The position numbers and the translations under genes are program-made. The notes below the pieces were generated by a model. That model was not told where the DNA came from and made no database searches. It worked only from the letters and a program-made list of their open reading frames with translations. A stretch of DNA of 64,000 nucleotides from Oegoconia quadripuncta (Eukaryota; Arthropoda; Insecta; Lepidoptera; Autostichidae): positions 13,720,914 through 13,784,913 of the forward strand of contig OX438749.1 of the NCBI GenBank assembly GCA_949316235.1. The letters are read 5' to 3'. Position 1 is the first letter of the stretch. Each line of letters starts with the position of its first letter. Below are positions 13,701 to 23,900 of this stretch, piece after piece.

Positions 13701-16700
13701 GCGATGCTAGGCGTTTCACTTCGTGATCGAATCAGGAATGAGGAAATCCGTAGGTGAACGAATGTCGCTGACATAGTCCAGCGGATTAGCAGGTTGAAAT
13801 AGCAGTGGGCAGGGCACATAGCTCGAAGATCTGATTAAAGTTCTCGAGTGGACACTATGCACCGGCAAGCGCAGCGAAGTACGTCCACTCACAAGGTGGG
13901 CAGACGAACTGATTAGAGGCGCGGGAAATCGCCGCATCAAAATCGCAGGCCGCTTCAAAACGGTAGCTATGGAATTCTATGGGGGAGGCCTATGTTCAGC
14001 AGTGGACGTCTTGTGGCTGATATGATAATTGAAATAAATAAATTAATTCATTTATTGTCAGATAACAACATCCATTAAATCAAATTAAATGCATTGTAAA
14101 AAATAATAAATAATATTATTGTTTCCTGTGTATTTAATTTTTGCTAAGCGCAGATTTTTAGTAAACTTTGTCGCGCCATATCTTGGAAACTATAACTCGT
14201 ATCAAAAGAAAGTTAGTACTCTCTTGTAGATAATTTATTCGTAAATAATTCATTCTCTGACTATTATATCTCAGCTTGCATTATTTTGCTGAAAATTGGA
14301 AAAAAATGTTAAACGGGACACATTTCAAGGGGGGTAGGAGTGAAGCAGATTACGGGGGGAGTCGTGTATTTTAATGTACTCAAATATAGGTAGGTATAAC
14401 ACAGTAACTTACTGCGGATATCATAAACAGTACTTACAGCTCATAGCAATGTATAATTAATTATATTTATTATAATTGTGAAAACTAAAAAGGATACATT
14501 TCTTCAATTCTTTATATTTAATTTCTGAAAATTCCTCTATACAGATATCAATAATGAATGCAATAAGTGCAGTCACCACACCAATCAACAGCATCACAAA
14601 CCATCGTGCTATATCTTTCCATATTACAAATGTATATCCTCGCTTCCGTTCCTCATCTAGTAGAAGGTGATTTTCACATGTATCATAGTCTAAACTCTGA
14701 AACACAATAAATTAATACAATTAAATATAGTCCACACCACATCACAGCGTACACAGCTATAAAACTAGCACCTTATGTACTTCTATATTTAGACTATAGA
14801 ATTTATTTTATAAAATGTAGTATTGAATCCAAAGCAAGGGCCCATGGCACTTCTAGTGATTTTATACTTCTTGCTAGACAACATAGTAATATACCATGAT
14901 GTCGATTCATTATTATGTTTCATATTCAGGGATATATCATACAATATTCTATATTATTAAGTCCCCAACCCGCATTGCGCCAGCGTGGTGGAATATGGCC
15001 CATACTCCCTCAAATACGAGGGAAGGTCTATTTGTGATGTGGTGTGGGATGTTTACGGGCTGATGATGATGACGATTCTTTATTGCACATGAACAGCAGT
15101 TACATTATAGCATATTATACATACATTTTATATATTATTATAAGACTGCTTTTTCAAAAAATACTATAAGGTTATATTTGACCTACACTACAGGCAATAT
15201 AAATCCAACGAAATACCTTTGACACATTATATTTGCATGATGGTAGAATACTTTTTGCAATTGTCATACAAAACAAAACGATTTTTTTTGTCACAATTAT
15301 CATTATACTTACTTATCATTATTTTTCTATTTTTTAGCAATTTACTTTTTTAGTAATAAAAAAAATATTACATTGGTTTTGACTGAACTTGCTAATGTTA
15401 TTAATAGATTAATTGGCGAGCGGCAGATGTTGATGTGCCTATATTCAGCTGGTGTATTGTAAAGAAAAGGAAAAAGTCACAATTTTGGATTAATAGTCCA
15501 TGGTTGCAGACTTTCTTCTCTGTAAACCACGTGTCAAGTCTATTTTTAAAACTTGTTTGTTACTACTTAAAAAAATTTAATTGTTACTTCATAAAAAAAA
15601 CAAATATTTATTTAACTGAAACGGCAAAGTAACCTAGATTAACTCCGTACAAGACTGCATGGGGCAGTGGGGCAGTCGCAGCCGGATCCTCTCAACACAA
15701 TGTGAACACATATCACTTTTTCGCGCAGGCTGCTGTATTTCAATTTACGGGAAAATATATTTGATTCCGTGAATTTTTTTTATTTTGTTTCTATTGAATA
15801 CGCCTGTCATTTATTTATTATTCGAAAGAGTAATACATGACAATACATACTTTTCTTGTATCAATGAGGCTGGCATAGTCACCCAGGGTGTACAAAAGCC
15901 TCAAATAAAAACAAGATTAAAAAAAAAAAAAAAAAAAAACATACTTTTCTATGAAAATAACTAACAAGGATCAAAAGGATTTGCACAAAAATTCACTAAA
16001 GTGACCATTAATCATCCAAAATCTTCAAAGTCATTTATTGAGTAGAATTTTGAATCAAGATTAATTTATTCAACAACTTATGTTCTTGTTCGTCACCGCC
16101 AATACGCAATTTACATAATAGTAACAATAATACTTACTTCATATTTTGCTGATAAAATATTCATGGACCCAGGCTCAATCTTTTGCACTGGCTGCCTTCT
16201 CCGAACGCCATGGCTACCTTGTATTTCATCATCACTATCAGACTCCTGAAACAAGACTGGGCATTTATAAGGCTACACTGCGACACACCGGTTGTCAGAG
16301 ATAAGATAGCCAGTCCTCCAAATGTGTTGGGGTTTCCGGGCCAGTACGCTTGCACCTTCGACCTCATCTTCACTTAACATCAGATGTGAATGAGGTTGTG
16401 CTTAAAAAAACCTGAGATTGATATCTAGCTAATTGATAATCTTGTTAATGGTGTAGATTTTGCAGGGAGCTTAAAACATAAATTTAAATTTAGAGTGCTC
16501 TGAACCAATTTCCTATTCCTATTTCTAAAATTTTGACGTTTCTATAATGTGAAGTTTGATTGGAGTTTTGAGTGAAGTTGAATTTAGGTTTTAGAGATAA
16601 AAACCTATTCCAGAAGGCCATTTAAGACATTATTAGCGAAATTTAGACGCCATCTCAAAACATTACGTTTAAAATTAGAGAGTAGGTTTTTCCAGGTATA

Positions 16701-18098
16701 TTGGGCTATCTACAGCCTAAAAAGTGTGAACTTTCGATAAAAGTCTTACAAAAGGGTACAAAAGATTTTCCTAATATGTTTTATTTTGAATTTAAGGCCG
16801 CAGTGAACATAACCTAATATATAAATATTTTTTAAAGTTTTTTAAAGGCGAGACTTAATTCTGGTAACTCTTAAGTAGTAATAGCAATTAAAAACAAGTT
16901 AGTTGTCGAACGCGAAGAGTTATTTTGATAGAAGAGATTTTCCCAGTATCGATAAAGAAACGTAATTAACCAAAGGCGAATTTGGAGTCATTAAGGAAAG
17001 CCAACTTAAATTATAAAATACGGTAAAGGAATTCCATATATTAAATTATTGATTAACATACATTAAAAAAAAACATGTTCTGAAGAAAAATATCTGATTT
17101 TGACTATGGCAATACAGTACATCAATTTATTTTAGGCGTCTGTAAACCATCTCTAAACTTAGCGATAGATGTATTTCAGAATAGCATATTTTAGGAAATG
17201 CATTTAAAATTAGTGATTTTGCTGCTACTTCTTTCTTTTATTTGTTGATATGATATTATTATTATATTTATGCATGCACCCTACCTGTTTTTCTACCTAC
17301 AAATATCCCATAGCTGTGGGTTGTCTGGAAGAGATCGCTTTTAGTGATAAGACCGCCTAATTATGTTCTATTGTTTTCATCAAAATTATTGTAAATTATT
17401 TTGCGCATTAAGAGTATTTGTATTGTATTGTATTGTATGATAAAACTGGAGAATAAGTAAATGAATAAAAATAGGTTGTGTTTTACTATTTATACAATAT
17501 TTGATTAGTTTTTAGATTAGTTTACAATTTACAATTCATGAAAGAAATCACTTGAAAACGTCACATTTTCTATCTTTATATTAAAATTATTGAGATTATT
17601 GCTCATTCACAAAGCTGTTTCCCCAGAGAAGAACGAGCAAGAAACTCAAGTGTTGCTCTTTTAAATAAGTTTGGGTTACAATTATATTGTATAATTAGAC
17701 TGAATATCGCCAAGCGGTCTATGCCCATGCTTGCCCCCCAGTATGTAAAATGCGCCAACCTGTCGTTTCTGCGGAACAAAGATACAATTTATATTCGCGC
17801 CATTTCCCCACAACAGAATGCGGTAGTTCAATATGCTATGGAAATAACTGAAATAAACCAGCCTCGTGGTATCCACATCGGTAAAATAACATATGGTATT
17901 TGACATTTGGTAGTGAAAACTTTATACATATACAATAAGTCAAAATTTATAATACTTATGTGGTGTTACCTGAAAATGGACAGACTTAGGTAGTGTGCAA
18001 TGTGAAGTACTGGCTTCTCCATTGCTTATTAATTGCGCTGTATCAGAAGTGGTTTCACTAATAGTTTCCTCAATAGCGCTATGCGAAGATTCATTCAT
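1529..18098 (-). CDS. ClC-7-type lysosomal chloride/proton antiporter, gene span (3' end off the window)
   Basis: Ten coding exons join with correct GT..AG sites and phases into a 521-codon reading frame that continues past the left edge. The family exchanges 2 chloride for 1 proton across the lysosomal membrane. The N-terminal part (residues 1-79) is hydrophilic and acidic. ENHLLL (87-92) fits an acidic dileucine sorting signal. GSGIP (187-191) is the chloride-filter motif. GKEGP carries the gating glutamate E231 and LEEGTSFWN the proton glutamate E298, both diagnostic of exchangers rather than channels. GLFIPNLL in the last visible exon is the second filter loop. The missing remainder should hold the last helices and the two CBS domains. 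The start is fixed by an in-frame TGA two codons upstream of the ATG at 18098. It is the likely orthologue of vertebrate CLCN7 and Drosophila ClC-b. ClC-6 is the main alternative, but the YESLDYD stretch favours ClC-7. Confidence 0.93.
2705..2843 (-). CDS. ClC-7 coding exon 9
   Basis: Residues 387-433. It starts [17 protein letters not shown] and ends [14 protein letters not shown], matching the loop between membrane helices in ClC-7. The exon is clearly richer in G+C than its flanks. Acceptor gatacag, donor gtatcg. Confidence 0.93.
3636..3777 (-). CDS. ClC-7 coding exon 8
   Basis: Residues 340-386 plus two bases. It starts [19 protein letters not shown] and continues into the helix with [15 protein letters not shown], ending FRIR. 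The upstream intron of about 5.6 kb contains the mariner element and the large satellite-bearing repeat. Acceptor ttcatag, donor gtaagt. Confidence 0.93.
3944..5225 (-). mobile_element. Apparently intact mariner transposon
   Basis: 1282 bp flanked by TA (3942-3943 and 5226-5227), the expected mariner target duplication. The ends are inverted repeats of about 19 bp: tcgggaatttgtcaataaa at the left, and the same read from the right with one mismatch (a for t in the middle). It contains one uninterrupted transposase frame and sits in an intron of the ClC-7 gene, same strand. Confidence 0.95.
3977..5050 (-). CDS. Mariner transposase (DD34D)
   Basis: 357 residues with no internal stop, close to the usual mariner length of about 345. 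The N-terminal half is the paired helix-turn-helix DNA-binding region ([46 protein letters not shown]). The DDE catalytic residues are in [22 protein letters not shown] and [13 protein letters not shown]. The second and third aspartates have 34 residues between them, so the triad is complete. It cuts and pastes the surrounding element. All known functional motifs are present, so it may be active, but activity cannot be read from sequence. Confidence 0.95.
   Translation of the reverse strand: MENIVEQRVCLKFCVSNDISCGESLKMLRNTYGESCISKTRAYEWYKAFKEGREVVVDLPRSGRPSTATTKENIDRIKKLVLENRRMSLRELASGVNISFKSVHNILIDILGMKRVAARLVPKELNFVQKAQRKHVAEDMVSRASTDPTFMKRIITGDETWVYEYDMQTSQQSSEWRLENEPKPKKPRQSRSKIKVMLTVFFDYRGVVHSEFLPEGETVNKEYYLGVMKRLRESIRRKRPDLWQHNSWMLHHDNAPSHTAIIVKEFLAKNSTTVLDQAPYSPDMAPSDFFLFPKLKLPLRGKRFESIEAIKENSLNELKAIPQIAHEKCMEDWVKRWRCCTASDGAYFKGDKINLDE
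6412..7525 (+). repeat. 12-bp satellite array (tatgactttgac)n
   Basis: About 1.1 kb of near-perfect 12-bp units with occasional 6-bp slips. Because 12 is a multiple of 3, the array stays open in several frames and spells repeats such as MTLT; this is not a gene. Confidence 0.97.
7526..7915 (+). repeat. 14-bp satellite array (gactttgagccttc)n
   Basis: About 28 units of 14 bp with substitutions, directly after the 12-bp array and sharing its gactttga core, so one array probably arose from the other. Confidence 0.93.
8870..8903. repeat. (CAGT)n microsatellite
   Basis: About eight CAGT units near the 3' end of the satellite-bearing element; part of that family's terminal structure. Confidence 0.9.
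9403..9552 (-). CDS. ClC-7 coding exon 7, proton glutamate
   Basis: Residues 290-339 plus one base. It starts [20 protein letters not shown], containing the internal proton glutamate (E298), and ends GHPGELSYP. Acceptor cgtag, donor gtatga. The phase-1 end is completed by exon 8. Confidence 0.95.
10089..10266 (-). CDS. ClC-7 coding exon 6, gating glutamate
   Basis: Residues 231-289 plus one base. The first codon is the gating glutamate of EGPMIHSG. The exon continues through [11 protein letters not shown], the [18 protein letters not shown] stretch and SAAFGAPIG. Acceptor ttttag, donor gtgaga. Confidence 0.96.
10465..10608 (-). CDS. ClC-7 coding exon 5, chloride-filter motif GSGIP
   Basis: Residues 183-230, starting [17 protein letters not shown] and ending GGLAGGK. 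It carries the GSGIP filter. The residue two before the lysine of GKEGP is glycine, where the family normally has valine or leucine. Acceptor ttgcag, donor gttagt, phase 0 on both sides. Confidence 0.95.
10722..11075. mobile_element. MITE copy 1 (taccggatgag family)
   Basis: About 354 bp. The right end is well kept (cttacggtaaagaaactcat then ccggta); the left end is mutated. It lies in ClC-7 intron 4, between exons 5 and 4. Confidence 0.75.
11318..11440 (+). repeat. 5S-rRNA-related SINE-like element
   Basis: The stretch agtccttggatgggtgacca matches the internal promoter region (box C) of 5S rRNA, followed by the tgcttcggaagacacgtt and tagtcccggttgtt blocks found in a widespread insect repeat. 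Only about 50 bp are 5S-like, so it is not a working 5S gene. Confidence 0.55.
11816..11925 (-). CDS. ClC-7 coding exon 4
   Basis: Residues 146-182. It starts [18 protein letters not shown] and ends VAYVE. Two acceptors are possible. The downstream one (exon start 11902) breaks the frame with exon 3, whereas atacag at 11926 keeps it and restores the conserved I/V-D-K-F/Y residues. Donor gtaaga. Confidence 0.9.
12790..14035 (+). pseudogene. Degenerate RTE-type non-LTR retrotransposon
   Basis: Translation in shifting frames gives reverse-transcriptase pieces: [18 protein letters not shown] near 12850, [16 protein letters not shown] near 13180 and a degraded active-site region ([11 protein letters not shown], where the family has FADDI). 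The end near 14000 matches the usual RTE C-terminus ([13 protein letters not shown]). Several frameshifts and stops; inactive. Confidence 0.75.
14498..14696 (-). CDS. ClC-7 coding exon 3
   Basis: Residues 80-145 plus one base. It starts [16 protein letters not shown] and then encodes the first membrane helix ([19 protein letters not shown]). Acceptor tttcag, donor gtatcc (weak after +4). The phase-1 end fits exon 4 only if the acceptor at 11926 is used. Confidence 0.92.
15857..15938 (+). mobile_element. Tiny retroposed sequence with poly(A) tail and target duplication
   Basis: About 62 bp ending aaataaaaacaagatt followed by some 20 A, flanked by an exact 12-bp direct repeat, acatacttttct (15845-15856 and 15939-15950). 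The AATAAA signal just before the tail suggests the 3' end of a polyadenylated transcript inserted by a LINE machinery. It lies in ClC-7 intron 2. Confidence 0.8.
16138..16245 (-). CDS. ClC-7 coding exon 2
   Basis: Residues 44-79, from [10 protein letters not shown] to NILSAKYE, bounded by tttcag and gtaagt. It includes a basic VRRRQP stretch and joins exon 3 to give the family-typical KYESLDYD. 108 bp, phase 0 on both sides. Confidence 0.9.
17970..18098 (-). CDS. ClC-7 coding exon 1
   Basis: Residues 1-43, beginning [14 protein letters not shown] and ending KSVHFQ, followed by a gtaac donor. It is a cytosolic, Ser/Thr/Glu-rich N-terminus with no membrane segment. An in-frame stop lies just upstream. 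Ends in phase 0. Confidence 0.85.
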
Positions 18099-18629
18099 GT
18101 TTCACAATTTCACTTGATAACCAAAATATAATTTATAATCCTCCTCATTCTTGCTTGAAGTGCACTGCAACATACAAAGGTACTCTATAACTGTAATTGA
18201 TGATGACTGTACTCTGAACGTAGGTATGTAATAGCAAAAAGTATTTACAAGATAGTTAGTATAGCAATAGTTTTATCAATTATCCTTTACATCAAACAAG
18301 ACAAAGATATTACAACAATAACTCCATACCAAAGGAAGAATATACTAGATAGGACGTACTCTCTCTTGTACCCGCTGCAAAGAAAGATAATTTATTACTT
18401 ATTATTAACACCATCCACTAAAATAGAAAACGCATATGAAATTTTTAAGAAATCTAGTCTGAACTGAAATCAAACAATTTTTTATTGTTGTCTTACAACT
18501 ACTACATAACTACTACCAACTCTTTGTTGTTGTTAAATTCGCCACTTATTGGCAGGCAAAGATCAAAAGACCATACAGCCTTGTCTTTCGTATTTGTCCA
18601 ACTCTTTGCTACTGACAAGTGAAAGTCTT

Positions 18630-18656
<27 letters not shown>

Positions 18657-18662
<6 letters not shown>

Positions 18663-19456
18663 TTTTATTTTCTCCTCTAGGAGAAGGCAAAAGGATCTAG
18701 CCCATAACAGCCATGTCTTATTTATCTTATTTCTTCATTTTGTAAGTCAGTCTCAGTCAAAACAAGTCATTCGTCGTATACTTGGCGTATACATAGTCTA
18801 GTCACGGTCAAGTCATTCTTCAGTAAAGTGGCAGAATGCTTTACAAAAGATTTTGGCGGCTTCTTGAGGGAACCCGAAAGCTCCGTTACGCACTTTAATT
18901 TACACTTCCCGTCACTTGTACACCATCACTAACGTTTGCTGCACAATAGTCTGCCATTATTAAGCTTCAAAAGTCAGAATGCACAAATTATAAGAACTAT
19001 AAAGAAAAATGCTACTTCACTCGCCGAGTTCCCGCCAAAAAGCCTTTTTTTTTTTCCTTTTTTTTTGGTTTCATTCTCTCCTTTAGGAGAAGGCAAAGGG
19101 ATTTAGCCCATAACAGCCATGTCTTATTTCTCTTATTTCTTCAGTTTGTAAGTCAGTCTCAGTCAAAACAAGTAATTCGTCGTATACTTGGCGTATACAG
19201 AGTCTAGTCACGGTCAAGTCATTCTTCAGTAAAGTGGCAGAATGCTTTACAAAAGATTTTGGCGGCTTCTTGTGGGAACCTGAAAGCTCCGTTACGCACT
19301 TTAATTTACACCTCCCTTCACTTGTACACTATCACTAACGTTTGCTGCACAATACTCTGCCATTATTAAGCTTCAAAAGTTAGAATGCACAAATTATATA
19401 CCTTATCATAAAGAAAAATGCTACTTCACTCGCCGAGTTCCCGCCAAAAAGCCTTT
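18657..19456 (+). repeat. Two direct copies of a roughly 390-bp repeat
   Basis: Copy A (18657-19046) and copy B (about 19066-19456) are over 90% alike by eye. Each runs from tctcct..aggagaaggcaaa to gagttcccgccaaaaagcc and is preceded by a T-tract. A short third start follows at 19457. They lie 0.6-1.4 kb upstream of the ClC-7 start codon. Confidence 0.9.
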
Positions 19457-20450
19457 TTTGTTTTCTTTTTATTCACTCCTCTCGGAGAAGGCGCAGAGAA
19501 CTAGGCCAATACAGCCATGTCTTATTTCTTTAGTTTAGCGAAGTCAGAAGATCTTTGCATAGATGCGCTTGTAGACAGAAAATGTTGACCCTGCTAGCAG
19601 ATGGCTAGCAGGGTCTACCGAGTCTTGATTAGTCAAGACCCAGTGTGGTGGTCACTTTGTGTGAGCAATTTATTCAAAATAAATTTCCTGAACTGCTAAC
19701 CATTTTATTGAATCCAGAAAACTGTCAAACAGATGAATTGTTGGATGCTGTGAAACATATTATAAATCGTCGGGTATGGAAATGGTCTTTGTGCACCTCA
19801 TGAAGGAGGTAAAAATACGATGACAGGTAAATGTTGCCAAGTGTTACTTTATGTGTTATAAAGTATATGCATAGAAAACAAACTTGATTTTACCCTGAGC
19901 AACTTTGATTTATCTTGATTCAATTGAAATGTAAACACCGCTGTTCATAGATGAAAGGGCCGTATTAATAAAGCAATCGAGTAAACAAGACTCAGTCTTT
20001 ATCAACTTAAGTTCACGTCGATCTTGAAACCACCCTTCCGGTTTAGCAAGATCTGGAGCAAATTTATTATTTGTGAAGGTATAACCTTAGAAGTCGATTA
20101 TGGTTTTACCTAGTAATATAGTGTGGATAATTGTGATGGTGCATGAAACCAACATTACCATTACCAATATTATTGGAGCTACAAGAAAAATACTTTTGTT
20201 GTTGAACTAAGTTTCAAACATTAAAACTTCAATATACACATTTTTGTCAAGCAGATAAAACTTTTCTAAGGAAATTTCAAAGTGGGATCCTATAGACGTT
20301 GTTCAAAATTTGATGACCTAAGCCTTCCGTCAAAGATATTGTAAGTACGTCCTTGGATACACACACAGTGGATATTATTTATTATTTTCGAATACCTAGG
20401 TACCTACCTATAATGATATAGCATAGTTTGAAATCTTATACTATGAAATC

Positions 20451-20529
20451 TTATCTTATGACAATTACATTATCTTATCTTAACTAACTTTTAATGATAA
20501 GATAACGTTATCATCTTATCACATTATCA
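20451..20529. promoter_or_regulatory. Cluster of eight GATA (WGATAA) motifs upstream of the ZAD-GATA gene
   Basis: Motifs read directly: TTATCT at 20451, 20470 and 20475; TGATAA at 20495; AGATAA at 20500; TTATCA at 20508, 20516 and 20524. That is eight matches to WGATAR in 79 bp, in both orientations, about 250 bp before the start codon of a GATA-finger gene. It may be an autoregulatory element or lie in the promoter or 5' UTR. A degenerate simple repeat is the alternative. Confidence 0.6.
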
Positions 20530-20780
20530 GTGGTTCAATGAGAACAGACTGAGCTGCACACACTTGCTAAGTAGCGTGCCTAAACAATGGGATTATGCAT
20601 TGCATGTGTGTGTGTGGCTTGCTCGTTCTTTCGTTTGGTTGACAATCGCGATGTGATGAATTCTACATCATCGCATGAGCTATATTTTTAACAAAAATCT
20701 TTTAATTTTATAAGTTACTCGATTAGTTTCTAAATGTTTTCTTTTGTTGTGATCGCCTTTCTCTGGTTTAATTTCTAAAT

Positions 20781-20933
20781 ATGTGTAATGTGCCGCCGAA
20801 GTTCCATTCAGTGTGTCGCCTTTGTTTATCATTGTGTGGCGATAATTGCAGTGATGTTAAACTTCCAATTTTCGATCGTGATAAGGATAAATCACGTCTT
20901 TCCGACATGATAATGACATATTTGTCTATAATG
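20781..20933 (+). CDS. ZAD-GATA exon 1 (ZAD N-terminal half)
   Basis: Residues 1-51. The first zinc-ligand pair is CRLC, followed by the ZAD-typical VKLPIFDRD and a helix with [11 protein letters not shown]. Donor gtaata after ATG, phase 0. An in-frame TAA at 20769-20771 supports the start. Confidence 0.9.
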
Positions 20934-23900
20934 GTAATAATCGCTTTGTTATTTTGTGCATCTAACATCGAGAAGCTGCTTTTTTCTCGTGTGAAAGTTT
21001 AGCTTTTGCGTACGAGATTGTGGATGCTGATAAGCGCCATTAACTTTCTCGCGGTTGTTGGGTATTTTCGCATTGTGATATCATATTACTACCCACGCGT
21101 TTAGTGCTCGACGTATGACTAATGTCGTTCGTGGAAGTGATAGGCGAGGCGGGTTGCAGGCGCGTTGTATCACCGCGCGCTGATAACAAAGGAGCGCACG
21201 GAGATCTCGTTCCCCGCCTCCTGCGGCTCTCGCGTGCATTTCGTGTTCGTCCCCTCGTCTTACACATGTGCACTTCTCACACACACAACCCTCACATTCT
21301 GTTTATCCACATTAACACTGCTATTTTGAGATTTCAATATTTTCTAAATTTAGATGTATATTTTAAGGGAATCAATCTGCAGGGGACGGTCTCCTCTGTT
21401 ATCTTAATTTATCATTCATGAACTTTGAAGAGGGAGTAAATACAGGGAAAATTTTGTATAATGTATTATCAGATTACCTACCTGTTAATGACTCATTCTC
21501 TATGATTACACTTGCGAAAGGTCACTGGCCACATTGCCTCTTTAACTATTGTGATCTTGTGAAACAAACAAATGTGTTTTAGCTAATATTTTGAAATTAT
21601 ATTTTTAGGTTTCTCCAGCAGATTTGTTGCCACAAGTAATTTGTGGCAGTTGTGCCCATAAACTTGGTGAATTCCATACTTTCCGGGAATTATCACATAA
21701 ATCGGAAAGGCTCCTGGATCAGTTTCTGCAATATGCCAATTCCCTATCAGGGCCACAAGAGGTACGTTATTTTGGTTGAATATATCACAGGTTGCGTTCA
21801 CTATCAGATAAGCAAAATGCTTCAAATTACACAAAAAAAACTTGAAACAATTTTAACACTTTATTATTATTTCAAACAAATATTGCTATGTACATTTATT
21901 TACATCTAAATTTTGTATATGTATTGGAGGATTAAATACTTACTTTTATTTAAAATTAAGTGATTTAGTCTTCATGCAAAACTAGAATCATTATTGAGGT
22001 TTAAGTAACGAATAGGCTCTGTCCTAATCTTCTTTTTATAGAAGGCTTTTGCAGCATTCACAAGTAGACCAAGCAGCATCCCAAGGCAGGCTATCATAGC
22101 AACTCCTAAAATGCTCCACAATATGTGTTTAGGCTTCAAATCAGACAGGCTGAAACTCTTCGTTGAGGTGAATGTAGTATCAAATGTAGGGCAGAAAGTG
22201 ACAGTTATGTTTGTGATGTAAGCCCCACTTAGCCTCATTGGTGCTGCACAGCTGAAAATTGAAAAAGGTCTTACTAAGTGTAATCTATTCAAATTTAATC
22301 TTTACAAAATAACATGTAAATAAACCACTTAATTTATGATTTACTAAATTATTTAAACAGAATATAAATTCATTGTGAATCAATATTACCTTAATTCATA
22401 ACCTTGTTACCATAATTTTTGGTATTTGGACATTAGTGTACATACATTCAATGTTTACTACTAAACTTATTACAGTGTGACTCGAGACACACAGTAATAA
22501 ACTAGTTTGGAGTCAGGGATAACAATATGTATGTTACATAAGTTTGAAAGCAATAAAGAACTTTATTATTATGGTCAGTGTGGCTACTGGCAGAGTAGAA
22601 TAGGACCAACGCGCCTATTCCTGTGGGGTTGTGAAAGGCGAATCGTGGGCATGATAGTATACATCAATGATGGACAGCAGCACCATTGGTGCTGAGCTCC
22701 CAAAAAATCTGCAATCGCCAATCTATTAAGACGAATTTACGACACCTTGCACTTCACAATCGGTCAAACCATTCAATCTACAGGAGGTAAAACCCATACA
22801 TACATTCGATATGTACATTTATTACATTTTTTACATTACCCTCCTTCCTAGGGCAGTCTGTTAAAAATAAGGTAAGTGACTTAGGTAAATGTTTACAAAT
22901 AAGTAAGCAGTTTTAAATTAAATTAACCAACACAGTAGAGGATAGGATAACCACAGAGTACTCTTTTCATATGGGACAAAATAAGCAACTTGTTATGCTT
23001 TCGCAGCCTTTTCGGTGAGTAAGAAAAATAGATTGTCTGCGATGTTGCCGGACATCGCACGACGTCGCTAAATCTTGTCTCAGTCCATATTTTTCCTACC
23101 GGACATATTGTGCGAAGTCGGTCGACGTCCCACGACGACGTCTCTGGCGACCCGTGTCGCGGGACATTTGTCCTCTAGTGAATAAGCACCTTAAAGCCAA
23201 ACCACAATTATAATTTAGAAAACGTCTATTCATCATTCATATCATTTAAACTGTGTACAATTCTGGTGAAACACCCGGTCCTCGAAATTAGGAGCTGATT
23301 CTACTGGTTCTACCAAGGCTCGACTGTCCCAAGTTTCGTGTTTTTGGATTCAATAGTTACGGCTTTACATCGACGAGTCAGTCAGGATAATCTCTCTTTA
23401 TAAGTATACATACATTTAAGTATACATAATACTTAAATTTTAAAAGGTCAAAACCTTTCATATAGTACCCATGATTTTTGTTTACTTAAATGAATATTTC
23501 GCGAGGTATGCCCTATGAGTTTCTAAAGTCGTTAAAAGTATGTCTGTGTGTGTGTCCCTAACTTAACAACCATGCGAATTAAAAAATCGGGAAAAAACAG
23601 ATAATCCCTTTAAACCCTTCAGAGAAAATTATTTTGATCAAGATAAATATCGTAAATTTTTAGCAACATACTAAAACTCTCCGTGTAATACCCCTTCATT
23701 TATATCTAAGGTTGAAAATAGATAATGCGGCTTACTACATGCTACGGAAGCCGTCCGCCAAGCACTTTTAATTATTACGTTTTCGATTGGCCATGCCGCA
23801 TACGATCTATCGTTCGATCACTCAAGTATTGACATTGGTCGATGGCCGTATCCATCCATCCACGGAGACATACGACTCATAAGGTCCGCCGACGACTCAG

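Larger units (their letters stand above)
18099..20780. other. Divergent intergenic spacer between the ClC-7 and ZAD-GATA genes
   Basis: The two genes are transcribed away from each other from a 2.7-kb spacer that should contain both promoters. It holds a T-tract at 18632-18660, two direct copies of a roughly 390-bp repeat (18657-19456) with a partial third (19457-19520), a short repeat-like stretch near 19960-20040 and the GATA-motif cluster at 20451-20529. No TATA box or coding exon is convincing. Confidence 0.6.

Noticed and set aside
16161..16373. 70-codon minus-strand frame
   Set aside because: It overlaps ClC-7 exon 2 in another frame and runs into a dispersed repeat; the exon frame beginning ESDSDDEIQ joins its neighbours correctly.
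21040..21284. Arg-rich open frames on the minus strand beyond exon 1 of the ZAD-GATA gene
   Set aside because: Local G+C-rich stretch with no splice support or recognisable domain; it lies in host intron 1.
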